Shown one piece after another: positions 24,876-33,973 of a stretch of DNA of 64,000 bases (positions are counted from its first letter, which is position 1; each line of letters starts with the position of its first letter). A model generated the notes under the pieces. That model was not told where the DNA came from and made no database searches. It worked only from the letters and a program-made list of their open reading frames with translations. Origin of the DNA: Stygibacter sp964604155 (GTDB taxonomy: Bacteria > Cloacimonadota > Cloacimonadia > Cloacimonadales > TCS61); the NCBI GenBank assembly GCA_964604155.1, contig CAZRXY010000014.1:1-64000 (forward strand). The letters are read 5' to 3'. A program made the position numbers and the translations under genes.

Positions 24876-27251
24876 ATGGGAGAAGAAAAGAAGATAGGGA
24901 TTTTTCTCTGCCAGTGCGGTGGTAATATTTCCAAGACAATCGATTTAGAGGCAGTTCAGCATCATCTGGAAAACAGGCAAGATGTATCTGTGGTTCAGAT
25001 TCACAGTAATATGTGTTCCGGTGCGGGGCAGAAATTGATCATGGAAGAAGTTAAGGAAAAGGGCTTGAATCGCGTAGTGATAGCGTCCTGTTCGCCTCAT
25101 TTTCATGAAAAGACCTTTCAAGGCACAATGGAGAAATCTGGGTTAAACCCATTTGTAATGGAGCTGGTTAACCTGCGTGAGCATTGTTCCTGGCCCTATA
25201 AGGACAGGCCTGAAGAAGCTACAAACAAAGCCAAGGATTTGGTAGTGGCGTCTCTTAATAAGGTGCGTGAGGACTACAATTTATCCAAAAAGAAGATACA
25301 GATGGGTAAACGAGTTCTGGTGATAGGTGGAGGAATAGCCGGCATCCAGGCATCACTTGATTTGGCAGCTACCGGGAATCAAGTATATCTGGTGGAAAAA
25401 GAGCCTACGATTGGTGGCAAGATGGCAATACTCACTAAGACTTTTCCCACGGAAGATTGTTCTGCCTGCATCATATCTCCCAAGATGGCAGCGGCTCAGG
25501 ATGATCCAAATATCACATTATTAACAAATACTGAAATAGTGAGCACGGTGGGTCACAGACTGCATTTTGAGATCACAGTAGAAAAGAAGCCACGTTATAT
25601 AAACCCGGAGATAGATATGGATCAATGCCTGATCTGCGAAAAATGCGTGCAGGAATGCCCGGTGAGTGCACCTAATAAATGGGAGCAAGGAATAATGGAC
25701 CGCAAAGCTATCTATATTCCTGCGGCTCTGGCAATTCCTTTCAGATATTTGATAGATGAATCAGTTTGCCTGCATTTTGTGGACGGCTCTTGTAACATAT
25801 GCGAAACGGTATGCCCGCAACAGGTAATAGATTTTTCGCAGAAGCCGGAAAAAATCCAATTCACAGTCGATAATATCATTGTAGCTACAGGATATGACAC
25901 GATCGAGCCTTCAGAGAAGCCCATGTTCGGCTATGACAAGCTGAAAAACGTGGTGACAGGGCTGGAAATGGAAAGAATAGTTGACCACATTACAGAGACC
26001 CCGCCACCGCGGGAAGTGGGCAATAGAGTAGCATTTATCCAGTGCGTGGGTTCGCGTGATGAGCAAACCGGCAGAGAATACTGCTCCAGAGTTTGCTGTA
26101 TGTATGCTGTAAAGCTGGCATCACTTTTGAAGCAGGCAAAGCCTGAGAAGGATATCTATATTTTCTACACCGATATCAGAGCCTATGGCAAGGGATTTGA
26201 GGAGTACTATAAACGGGCTCAGCAATTAGGTATAAAATTTATTCGTGGTAAAGTAGCAGAATTGCGAGGCGTGGCAGAAAGTGATAAGGTGCTATTGAAA
26301 GCAGAAGACACATTGTCACGTCAATTAATAGAAAGTGAATTTGATTTAGTAGTTCTTTCCACAGGGCTAAAACCCAATGATTCTACGGAAAAAATTGTGA
26401 ATTTCCTAAAATTAACAAAAAGCTCGGACGGATTTTTACAGGAAGCACATCCCAAGTTCAAGCCGGTAGACACCAATATAGAAGGTGTGTTTATCTGTGG
26501 TGTAGCACAAGGACCAAAGGATATACCGGATACAGTAGCCCAGGCAAGTGCGGCGGCAGCAAGAGTGATGGTTACATTGGCACAGAAAGAATTTGATGTA
26601 GACCCGCAGCTTGCCTTTGTGAAGGCAGCGTTATGTGATGGATGTGGAAAGTGCATTTCAGCCTGCCCCAAGGATGCGCTGGTAATGAAAAGCAATAAAG
26701 CAGAAGTAGTGGAAGCCCTCTGCGTGGGCTGTGGTGCCTGTTTACCCGTGTGCCCCATGGAAGCCATAGATTTTCATAACAGCTCGAACCTGCAGATGTA
26801 TGCCACCATAGACGGGATACTGGAAGGCAAGCAGGAAGGTGAAACACGGATATTGATATTTGCGGATAATACCTGTACATACAGACTGGCAGATGCTTTG
26901 GGCATTAGAAAAATGAAATATGATATTGATACCAGGATAATCAGAGTGCCCAGTGCGGCGAGGATTTCTTCCAGACTGCTCACCTATTCCTTCAAAAAAG
27001 GGGCAGATCTGGTGATTTTGGGTGATTGTCCTGAAGCCAGTTCACTCTATCCCTGGAGCAAACGTGTTACCGAAAATACGATAAAAGAAGCAAGTGAGAA
27101 ATTGCAAAATGCTGGCATCGCCGATGAGCGGATATATTTTTCTGAATTTACAGCCGGAGACTTGCAGAAATTTATGGGATTGGTTAATGATTTGGCGGCA
27201 AAAGTGAAATCTACCGAGGCAATTAGCCAGGAACAGCGCAGCAGATTATAG
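24876..27251 (+). CDS. hdrA: HdrA-like electron-bifurcating subunit fused to a degenerate MvhD domain
   Basis: A 791-residue cytoplasmic iron-sulfur flavoprotein. Parts: N-terminal HdrA domain (FLCQCGGNIS, CSPHFHEKTF); FAD-binding Rossmann motif VIGGGIAGIQASLDLA (about 146-161); EDCSACIISPKM; an inserted ferredoxin-like segment (CLICEKCVQECP); the second half of the FAD domain; two C-terminal [4Fe-4S] motifs CDGCGKCISACP and CVGCGACLPVCP (about 588-630). The last 140 residues resemble the hydrogenase delta subunit MvhD (RIIRVP, KKGADLVILGDC), but only two of its cysteines remain. HdrA is the FAD subunit where flavin-based bifurcation occurs in HdrABC complexes. It is the first of five genes with HdrC, HdrB and a fumarate reductase pair. 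Confidence 0.9.
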   Translation: MGEEKKIGIFLCQCGGNISKTIDLEAVQHHLENRQDVSVVQIHSNMCSGAGQKLIMEEVKEKGLNRVVIASCSPHFHEKTFQGTMEKSGLNPFVMELVNLREHCSWPYKDRPEEATNKAKDLVVASLNKVREDYNLSKKKIQMGKRVLVIGGGIAGIQASLDLAATGNQVYLVEKEPTIGGKMAILTKTFPTEDCSACIISPKMAAAQDDPNITLLTNTEIVSTVGHRLHFEITVEKKPRYINPEIDMDQCLICEKCVQECPVSAPNKWEQGIMDRKAIYIPAALAIPFRYLIDESVCLHFVDGSCNICETVCPQQVIDFSQKPEKIQFTVDNIIVATGYDTIEPSEKPMFGYDKLKNVVTGLEMERIVDHITETPPPREVGNRVAFIQCVGSRDEQTGREYCSRVCCMYAVKLASLLKQAKPEKDIYIFYTDIRAYGKGFEEYYKRAQQLGIKFIRGKVAELRGVAESDKVLLKAEDTLSRQLIESEFDLVVLSTGLKPNDSTEKIVNFLKLTKSSDGFLQEAHPKFKPVDTNIEGVFICGVAQGPKDIPDTVAQASAAAARVMVTLAQKEFDVDPQLAFVKAALCDGCGKCISACPKDALVMKSNKAEVVEALCVGCGACLPVCPMEAIDFHNSSNLQMYATIDGILEGKQEGETRILIFADNTCTYRLADALGIRKMKYDIDTRIIRVPSAARISSRLLTYSFKKGADLVILGDCPEASSLYPWSKRVTENTIKEASEKLQNAGIADERIYFSEFTAGDLQKFMGLVNDLAAKVKSTEAISQEQRSRL

Positions 27252-27264
27252 TGAGGATAAAAAT

Positions 27265-27669
27265 ATGGCAAAGAAGATAGTTTTTGATGAAAAGACCCTG
27301 GCATTTCAACGCAGGATTGAGGACCTAAGTGGTCAGAATACTGCCTTATGCGATCAATGTGGCACCTGTACAGGCGGCTGTCCCTTTATTGAAGAAATGG
27401 ATATCACACCATCACAATTAATGCGCCAGGTGATGATGGGGCAGGAAGATGTTCTCCAGTGCGATACGCTTTGGATTTGTGCCACCTGTAATACCTGCAC
27501 AGTCCGCTGTCCGCGCAAACTTGATGTTTCTAAAATAGCAGAAGCGTTGCGACAGGTGAAATTGCGAGACGAGATAAATAATCTTGATTTAAATAATCTT
27601 TCTAAAGAAGAATTACGGGAGCTTCCGCAGATTGCTCTGATAGCGGCAATAAGAAAATTGAGTTCATAG
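27265..27669 (+). CDS. hdrC: HdrC-like iron-sulfur subunit
   Basis: A 134-residue soluble ferredoxin-type protein with two CxxCxxCxxxCP motifs: CDQCGTCTGGCP (residue 29 on) and CATCNTCTVRCP (residue 72 on). HdrC carries electrons between HdrA and HdrB. No membrane segment is present, so the complex should be cytoplasmic. It follows hdrA by 13 bp with GAGGAT as ribosome site. Confidence 0.9.
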   Translation: MAKKIVFDEKTLAFQRRIEDLSGQNTALCDQCGTCTGGCPFIEEMDITPSQLMRQVMMGQEDVLQCDTLWICATCNTCTVRCPRKLDVSKIAEALRQVKLRDEINNLDLNNLSKEELRELPQIALIAAIRKLSS

Positions 27670-27726
27670 CGGTTTGATAAAACCTGTTTTTTTATGAAAG
27701 TTAATAATATATAAGGAGAGATAAAA

Positions 27727-28626
27727 GTGAAAATACCATATTTTCCTGGTTGTTCATTAAAAACCTATGGTAGCGGATTTGAAAAATCAGCCATTGTTTC
27801 AGGTAAATTTCTCGATATAGAATTTGTGGAGCTTACCCGCTGGAACTGCTGCGGAGTGGTATCCTCTCTCACCAGCGATGATCTGATGCATCATCTGGCA
27901 CCGGTGCGGAATATGATCCGCGCTCTGGAGATGCAGGACGAAGGGCTGGTGGATACCGGCAAAAAGCTGCTGACGCTATGCTCTATGTGCCTGAATACCC
28001 TAAAGCGATCAAACCTGAAAGTGCAGCAGAATCCTGAAGACCTTGGCACTATAAATGATTTTATGTATAAAGAAGATAAGAAATATGATGGCAGTGTGGA
28101 CATAGTACATTTTCTGGAAGTTTTAAAGGAATACGGTTTTGAAAATATTACGGAAAAAGTGAAATTGCCCCTGGAAGGATTGCGTGTAGCACCGTATTAT
28201 GGCTGTATGCTGATCCGCCCGAAGGAAGTGGGAATAGATGATGCAGAAGAACCGGTAATCATGGAAGATTTTATAAAATCATTATCGGCAGAACCCATCA
28301 ACTGGCATTCTCGCAAAACCTGCTGTGGCAGCTATCTTACTGTGAGTAAGAAAGATCTGGTAATGAAACTAAATCGGCGGATACTGGAAGATGCCTCCGC
28401 ACATGGAGCCGATGTGATTATAACAAGCTGCCCCCTGTGTGCTCATAACCTTGACAGTTTCCAAGAAGAAATAATCACACTTGACCCCGGATTCAAGGCT
28501 GTGCCTGTTTTGTACTTTACTCAATTATTAGAAATAGCTCTCTCAGGCGAAGCAACTAATCTCGATTTTAAGAATCATAAAGTAGACCCACTTGGTGTTA
28601 TTAATGAAAAAATATTTAAAAAATAA
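27727..28626 (+). CDS. hdrB: HdrB-like subunit with two CCG domains
   Basis: A 299-residue protein opening with the HdrB signature YFPGCSLKTYG. Two CCG domains supply cysteines for the noncubane [4Fe-4S] clusters seen in HdrB: WNCCGVVSS with LCSMC in the first, and YYGCMLIRP, KTCCGSYLTV and CPLC in the second. It starts with GTG behind GGAGAG. In methanogens HdrB reduces the CoM-CoB disulfide; here no such thiols are expected. The next genes encode fumarate reductase subunits, so electrons probably pass on to fumarate, or arrive from succinate. Confidence 0.9.
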   Translation: MKIPYFPGCSLKTYGSGFEKSAIVSGKFLDIEFVELTRWNCCGVVSSLTSDDLMHHLAPVRNMIRALEMQDEGLVDTGKKLLTLCSMCLNTLKRSNLKVQQNPEDLGTINDFMYKEDKKYDGSVDIVHFLEVLKEYGFENITEKVKLPLEGLRVAPYYGCMLIRPKEVGIDDAEEPVIMEDFIKSLSAEPINWHSRKTCCGSYLTVSKKDLVMKLNRRILEDASAHGADVIITSCPLCAHNLDSFQEEIITLDPGFKAVPVLYFTQLLEIALSGEATNLDFKNHKVDPLGVINEKIFKK

Positions 28627-28664
28627 AAAACTATTACTTATTTAGTGTAAGGAGGTTATCTACA

Positions 28665-29351
28665 ATGGCAGTGGAGCAAAAGATGGTTACCGTTTACATA
28701 ATGGGAGAATCCTACCAGGTGCCGGAAGGATCAACGATTATCATGGCATGGGAATATGCCGGATTTCAATTAAAAAAGGGACTTGGTTGCCGGGAAGGAT
28801 TTTGCGGAGCCTGTGCCACGGTCTATCGTGAAAAAGGCGATTACAAATTGCGCGGTGGACTTGCCTGTCAGACTGTGGTTACAGAAGGAATGTCACTTGT
28901 GCAGGTGCCATTTGTACCCGCTGAGAGACCTAAATATGACCTGGCAGAGCTGGAACCGGGGATAGACACTTTTAAAGAACTTTTCCCCACCATATTCCGT
29001 TGCGTTGCCTGCAATACCTGTTCCAAAGCCTGTCCTCAGGATATTAAGGTGATGGATTACATTCAAGAACTCAAGCGTGGCGATATTGCTGCGGCAGCTT
29101 CCACCTCATTTGACTGTATCCGCTGTGGGCTATGTGCCCTGAGATGTCCGGCAGATATTGTGCAATTTAATGCAGCGACCCTGGCACAGAGGCTATATGG
29201 CAAGTACCTGGCAAAGCCGAGTCCCGAGCTTGCTCAGCGATTAAAGGAAATAGCCGAAGGCAGGTTTGATGAAGAAATAGAAGAATTGAATAATATGGGT
29301 CATGATGATCTAGTGAAAAGGTATTATTCAAGAGAAATAAAGATAAAATAA
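28665..29351 (+). CDS. frdB: fumarate reductase/succinate dehydrogenase iron-sulfur subunit
   Basis: A 228-residue protein. The N-terminal [2Fe-2S] domain has GCREGFCGAC and a fourth cysteine in GLACQT. The C-terminal half has CVACNTCSKACP and CIRCGLCALRCP, both arranged for [4Fe-4S] clusters, whereas classical SdhB/FrdB carry [2Fe-2S], [4Fe-4S] and [3Fe-4S]. No membrane anchor subunit is encoded nearby, which fits a soluble enzyme like the thiol:fumarate reductase of methanogens. AGGAGG precedes the ATG; 38 bp separate it from hdrB and 14 bp from frdA. Confidence 0.88.
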   Translation: MAVEQKMVTVYIMGESYQVPEGSTIIMAWEYAGFQLKKGLGCREGFCGACATVYREKGDYKLRGGLACQTVVTEGMSLVQVPFVPAERPKYDLAELEPGIDTFKELFPTIFRCVACNTCSKACPQDIKVMDYIQELKRGDIAAAASTSFDCIRCGLCALRCPADIVQFNAATLAQRLYGKYLAKPSPELAQRLKEIAEGRFDEEIEELNNMGHDDLVKRYYSREIKIK

Positions 29352-29365
29352 GCGGGAGGCAATAG

Positions 29366-31036
29366 ATGTATCCAGAATATATGATGGAATCGATACATAA
29401 GGTGGAGGCAACTCGTGCCAAAAGACTTGCAATTGCCAAAAAACAAGGCAAGCAGGTGTTTCCAGCGATGACAGAACAGGAACGCGAAAAGGTGCTGAAC
29501 ACTTATCACCCGGATTACAAAACTGATGCCTTGAAAGAATTGCGGTTAGGACCAAATAAAGGCGAAAAGATCACCAATGAAGTTGTAGATATAATGGAAT
29601 CTTATCCTCGCAACAGAACATCAGATTTTGATCTATCCAAAATAGATTATGAAACTGATGTACTCGTGATAGGCGCTGGTTCTGCCGGAATGTCTGCTGC
29701 CATAGAAGCAGATAAACTGGGCGTAAATACATTACTGGTAACCAAACTAAGACTGGGTGATTCCAATTCCATGATGGCACAGGGTGGTATTCAAGCCGCA
29801 GACCAATCCGATGACAGCCCCACTCACCACTACCTCGATGTTATTGGCGGGGGTCACTTTGATAATAAGCGAGACTTAGTGGAAGCATTAGTAATGGATG
29901 GACCAAAATCAATCAAGTGGCTGGAAGAACTGGGAGTAATGTTTGATAAGAATCCTGATGGCTCTATGATGGTGAAACCCGGTGGTGGCACTTCTCGTAA
30001 CAGAATGCACTCCACGCGGGACTATACTGGTGCCGGAATTTGCCGCGTACTGAGAGACGAGATATACAGCAATTCCAAAAACCTCCGATATCTGGAATAC
30101 ACCTCAGCTACGGAATTGCTCAAGGATGATAAAGGACAGGTGGCAGGCGCCGTTTTATATCATATAGAGCTCAAGGAATATTTTATTGTTAAAGCCAAGA
30201 CTGTGATAATCGCTACGGGTGGCTTTGGCAGACTTCACATACGCGGTTTTGAGACTACCAATCATTACGGAGCTACGGGTGACGGATTAGTTTTGGGTTA
30301 CCGGGCCGGCGCTAATCTACTATTTATGGATTCTGTACAATATCATCCTACAGGAGCCGTATTCCCTGAACAGATCGTGGGCTTTTTATGCACCGAAAAG
30401 ATCAGGTCTATAGGGGCACAGCCGGTAAATAAGGATGGAGAACTTTTTGTCTATCCCTTAGAACCCCGCGATGTGGAGGCTTCTGCCTTTATTAAGGAGT
30501 GTGAAGAAGGTAGAGGCGTAACCACACCCTCTGGCTTGAAAGGTATCTGGCTCGATAGCCCCTTGATTGACCAGATTTCCGGTGAAGGTACTATTGAAAA
30601 AACCTTGCCGGCTATGCTGAGGCAATATCAAAGATTCGATATCGATATTCGCAAATATCCCATGCTGGTGTATCCCACTTTGCATTATCAAAATGGCGGA
30701 CTGGAAATAAATGCTAATGCTGAGACAAGTGTGCCCGGGTTATACGTCGTAGGCGAAGCATCAGGCGGCATTCACGGTAGAAACCGGTTGATGGGAAATT
30801 CGCAGCTCGATATAATAGTCTTTGGCAGAAGAGCAGGAATTCATGCCGCAGAAAAAGTGAAAAATGGCTTAGAACTGGGAAAACTTACCCTGCAGCACGT
30901 AGATGAATATGCTAAAGAAGTAGAAAAACTGGGAATCGATAAAAAAAGAGTATCACCCATGATCTTACCAGATTACATCCCAGACCATGTGAAAGCTAAG
31001 CAGATGACCTCGGAATATCTGGGGACTATATATTGA
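29366..31036 (+). CDS. frdA: fumarate reductase/succinate dehydrogenase flavoprotein subunit
   Basis: A 556-residue flavoprotein with an unusual N-terminal extension of about 90 residues before the FAD motif VLVIGAGSAGMSAAIEADK. Catalytic positions of the family are kept: SVQYHPTG, TEKIR, EPRD, LHYQNGG and GRNRLMGNSQLD. The residue that binds FAD covalently in classical SdhA/FrdA (the H of SHT) is replaced: the sequence reads GDSNSMMAQGGI. FAD is thus probably bound non-covalently, as in L-aspartate oxidase and some soluble fumarate reductases. Last gene of the hdr-frd operon; a strong terminator follows. The direction in vivo (fumarate reduction or succinate oxidation) cannot be read from the sequence. 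Confidence 0.9.
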   Translation: MYPEYMMESIHKVEATRAKRLAIAKKQGKQVFPAMTEQEREKVLNTYHPDYKTDALKELRLGPNKGEKITNEVVDIMESYPRNRTSDFDLSKIDYETDVLVIGAGSAGMSAAIEADKLGVNTLLVTKLRLGDSNSMMAQGGIQAADQSDDSPTHHYLDVIGGGHFDNKRDLVEALVMDGPKSIKWLEELGVMFDKNPDGSMMVKPGGGTSRNRMHSTRDYTGAGICRVLRDEIYSNSKNLRYLEYTSATELLKDDKGQVAGAVLYHIELKEYFIVKAKTVIIATGGFGRLHIRGFETTNHYGATGDGLVLGYRAGANLLFMDSVQYHPTGAVFPEQIVGFLCTEKIRSIGAQPVNKDGELFVYPLEPRDVEASAFIKECEEGRGVTTPSGLKGIWLDSPLIDQISGEGTIEKTLPAMLRQYQRFDIDIRKYPMLVYPTLHYQNGGLEINANAETSVPGLYVVGEASGGIHGRNRLMGNSQLDIIVFGRRAGIHAAEKVKNGLELGKLTLQHVDEYAKEVEKLGIDKKRVSPMILPDYIPDHVKAKQMTSEYLGTIY

Positions 31037-31048
31037 TTGATTAAACAA

Positions 31049-31078
31049 AAAAGCGACCGCATGCGGTCGCTTTTTTTT
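31049..31078. terminator. bidirectional rho-independent terminator
   Basis: The palindrome GCGACCGCATGCGGTCGC is flanked by an A run on the left and eight T residues on the right. It sits between the convergent hdr-frd and suc-fum operons and can serve both. Confidence 0.95.
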
Positions 31079-31083
31079 GCATA

Positions 31084-31911
31084 TTATTCCTTCTTATCCT
31101 TCTCCACAGCAAGGCTTTTCAGATACTTAAAGGTCTTATCAATCATGTTAAAGCCCTTATATGCCTCTCCGATATGAAAATTGATATTCAGCTCCCTGGA
31201 ATTGGATATATCTTTGGGCGCTGCAATACCATAAGAATAGAGCATCTCCTGATCATTAAAAATATCATCAAGTTTCTTCTGTGCCGCTTTATGCTTGTGA
31301 TCAAGCTCGACAACCTGCTTCAGATGCTTTATTGCCTCAGACAAATTAAGGCTGTCCAGATAAGTGAGGGCAAGCTGGAAATGCACCGAGACTATGGAAT
31401 CATCTTCCTCTAATATTAGCTTAAACTTTGTAATAGCTTTCTCGTAATCCCCAATAGTTTTATAGGCAATTGCCAAATCGTAGCAGCCCACCGTGTTATG
31501 AGGCATCTTATGACGTAACATTTCAAACATCTCTATACTCTTTGGTATCCTGCCGGTGTGAAAATATGCCAGTCCTATCCAGTAATATGCCATATCAAGC
31601 TGGCAACCGTCTTCTACCAGACCTTTTAGTATCTTGATACATTGAGAAAATTTGGTGGCACGGAAATATGCTATGCCCAGGCGATAACTATCTAATTTGT
31701 TATCAGGATTTTTTTTTAATTGCAATTCAAAGTGCTTTATAGATTCTCCCACATCGCCCTTGATGTAGTAAACCTCACCAAGAATTGAATACACATCCTT
31801 ATAATCAGCGTCAATCGTCAGGATTTTCTTGTATAATGCTATAGCATCATCAAGCAGTCCCCTTCTTTTAAGCTCCTCGGCTTTATGAAAAAGTTCTTTG
31901 CAATCATTCAT
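31084..31911 (-). CDS. tetratricopeptide-repeat protein
   Basis: About 275 residues made almost wholly of TPR units (for example AIALYKKILTIDADYKDVYS and SIKHFELQLKKNPDN), with no signal peptide. TPR proteins are scaffolds for protein-protein contacts. It starts at an ATG 3 bp after the malic enzyme stop (a TTG directly at the stop is also open), so it is translationally coupled to the central-metabolism operon. It may assemble or regulate those enzymes; the partner is unknown. Confidence 0.85.
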   Translation of the reverse strand: MNDCKELFHKAEELKRRGLLDDAIALYKKILTIDADYKDVYSILGEVYYIKGDVGESIKHFELQLKKNPDNKLDSYRLGIAYFRATKFSQCIKILKGLVEDGCQLDMAYYWIGLAYFHTGRIPKSIEMFEMLRHKMPHNTVGCYDLAIAYKTIGDYEKAITKFKLILEEDDSIVSVHFQLALTYLDSLNLSEAIKHLKQVVELDHKHKAAQKKLDDIFNDQEMLYSYGIAAPKDISNSRELNINFHIGEAYKGFNMIDKTFKYLKSLAVEKDKKE

Positions 31912-31914
31912 CAA

Positions 31915-33375
31915 TTATTTACCCCCTCGTATTTCATTGACAGCCCAATCTCTGGCTTCCTGCAAAAATTCTTCAGGAATATCGCCAATAAAGCCATTCT
32001 CGACCATTGAATCCGTGAGCTTACGGGCATAATCAATTTCTGCTTTTGCTAAATTGAAAACCTCATCCCAACTGAGGGTATTACGGGCAACACCATCTTT
32101 GATCGCCTGCATAGCTACGTCTGCAGCTTCATGGGCAAAAATATCCGGCTCATCCATCTTTGGAATAATGTCATCAGGACTGATACCACGCTTTTCGGCA
32201 TACGAAGCCAGCGAATAGGAGGCGGCAATTGCCATATTATCCGTGATCTTGGCTGCTCTCACCAACAATGCACCCTTGAGTATACCCGGAAAACCGATTG
32301 AATTATTCACCTGATTAGGAAAATCTCCTCTGCCGGTAGCGACAATAAAAGCTCCAGCTTCCCTGGCGGCGTAAGGATATATTTCCGGCACCGGATTAGC
32401 ACATACAAATACTATAGCCTTGTCTGCCATGCTTTTTATCCAAGATTGCTTCACGGTATCCGGTCCCGGCTTAGATAAAGCTATCAATACATCTGCTCCT
32501 CTCATGGCTTCTTCTATGGTGGCAATTCTATGAGGATTAGTTTGTTTACAAAGGTCCCATTTGCGGTAAAATTCGGGCTTGGATTCCACATCCTGCCTGC
32601 CGCTATGCAAAGAACCCCTGGAATCAAACATGATCAGATTATGCGGGTCTGCCCCAGCTTTTATTATTATACGGGCTATAGTGGTATTAGAAGCCCCCGC
32701 CCCTATCATCACTATTTTGGCATCTTCCATCTTCTTCTCTGCCAGCTTGAGAGCATTGATCAAGCCTGCCAGGGTTACCGAAGCTGTACCCTGAGCATCA
32801 TCATGCCAAACCGGGATTATGCACTCTTCTCGAAGTGTATCCAGCACCTTATAGCAATTAGGCTGAGAAATATCCTCCAGATTGACTGCACCAAAACTTG
32901 GTGCTGCCATTTTGACGAATTCGATGATATTATCAGGATCTTTTTCGCCGGCAGCATTCGTGCTGTCCACGCAAAGCGCCACTGCGTCCACTCCACCCAG
33001 ATACTTCATTAAATACGCCTTTCCTTCCATCACACCCAAACCACCCGGAGGTGTGCAGTCTCCATCTCCCAAAACCCTCGTGGAATCACTCACCACAGCC
33101 ACAAGATTGCTGCGGTTTGATAATTCGTATGATGCCAGATTATCATCACGTATGGTAGTGGAAACCAGAGAGACTCCCGGCGTGTACCACACATTGAACC
33201 AGTTAAAGCCGGGTACAGGTACTTTGGGAACTGTTTGAATCTTTCCCCTGTAATACTTGTGCGAAAGAAGTGCCGTTTTTTTCAGGAACAACGTCTTTGC
33301 CCGAGCTAATTCCTCCTGAGTAAATTCTTCCGGAAATATGTCGTTTATATTCGACAAATCGAGCTTCACCTTCAT
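31915..33375 (-). CDS. malic enzyme (oxaloacetate-decarboxylating malate dehydrogenase)
   Basis: About 486 residues. It converts malate to pyruvate and CO2 with NAD(P). Motifs: YTPGVSLVS, SDSTRVLGDGD, the metal/substrate region DDAQGTASVTLAGL, and a Rossmann motif IVMIGAGASNTTIARI. The ATG at 33375 follows GGAGGATCATA; the frame is open 31 codons further but that part lacks family features. The cofactor preference cannot be read with confidence. In the operon it links the C4 acids made by the fumarase to pyruvate. Confidence 0.9.
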   Translation of the reverse strand: MKVKLDLSNINDIFPEEFTQEELARAKTLFLKKTALLSHKYYRGKIQTVPKVPVPGFNWFNVWYTPGVSLVSTTIRDDNLASYELSNRSNLVAVVSDSTRVLGDGDCTPPGGLGVMEGKAYLMKYLGGVDAVALCVDSTNAAGEKDPDNIIEFVKMAAPSFGAVNLEDISQPNCYKVLDTLREECIIPVWHDDAQGTASVTLAGLINALKLAEKKMEDAKIVMIGAGASNTTIARIIIKAGADPHNLIMFDSRGSLHSGRQDVESKPEFYRKWDLCKQTNPHRIATIEEAMRGADVLIALSKPGPDTVKQSWIKSMADKAIVFVCANPVPEIYPYAAREAGAFIVATGRGDFPNQVNNSIGFPGILKGALLVRAAKITDNMAIAASYSLASYAEKRGISPDDIIPKMDEPDIFAHEAADVAMQAIKDGVARNTLSWDEVFNLAKAEIDYARKLTDSMVENGFIGDIPEEFLQEARDWAVNEIRGGK

Positions 33376-33410
33376 TATGATCCTCCGTTTATATTTATCT
33401 TTTTTATCTT

Positions 33411-33962
33411 CTATTCTAATATCTGGAATCTTTTTACTCCTTCCAGATAAAGATCTCCGCCATAACAATCATTCACTACGATCAGCGGCATTTCTCTCAC
33501 AACAAGTCTGCGGACAGCTTCGGGACCTAATTCGGGAAAGGCGATCACTTCTGCGGAAATTATTGTTTTTGCCAGAAGGGCTGCCGCTCCGCCGGTAGCT
33601 CCAAAATATACTCCGGGATAATCCTGCAAACCCTGAATAACTTCCTGAGAACGATTTCCCTTTCCGATCATTCCTCTCATTCCCACCTTGAGCAAATCAA
33701 CTACAAATGGATCCATGCGATAGCTGGTTGTAGGTCCTGCGGCACCTATCACCTGATCCGGTTTTGCCGGAGATGGTCCCACATAAAAAATCACGCTCCC
33801 CTCAGGATCAAAGGGTAGTGGTTCTCCTGCTTTCAAAAGGTCCACAAGTTTTTGATGGGCTGCATCGCGAGCCGTGTATATAACTCCGCTTAATGATACC
33901 TGATCACCAATCTTAAGTTTTTTAACGTCTTCAAGCCTTAAAGGTGAATTTAATTTTATCAT
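33411..33962 (-). CDS. class I (iron-sulfur) fumarase/tartrate dehydratase, beta subunit
   Basis: A 183-residue C-terminal-type subunit of the two-subunit, oxygen-sensitive fumarase, which interconverts fumarate and malate. Family motifs are LKIGDQVSLSG, RDAAHQKL, YVGP, GPTTSYRMD, MIGKGNRS and the FGATGGAAALL loop. It lies 11 bp after the alpha subunit. The [4Fe-4S] form is usual in strict anaerobes. Confidence 0.9.
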   Translation of the reverse strand: MIKLNSPLRLEDVKKLKIGDQVSLSGVIYTARDAAHQKLVDLLKAGEPLPFDPEGSVIFYVGPSPAKPDQVIGAAGPTTSYRMDPFVVDLLKVGMRGMIGKGNRSQEVIQGLQDYPGVYFGATGGAAALLAKTIISAEVIAFPELGPEAVRRLVVREMPLIVVNDCYGGDLYLEGVKRFQILE

Positions 33963-33973
33963 CTTCCATTACC

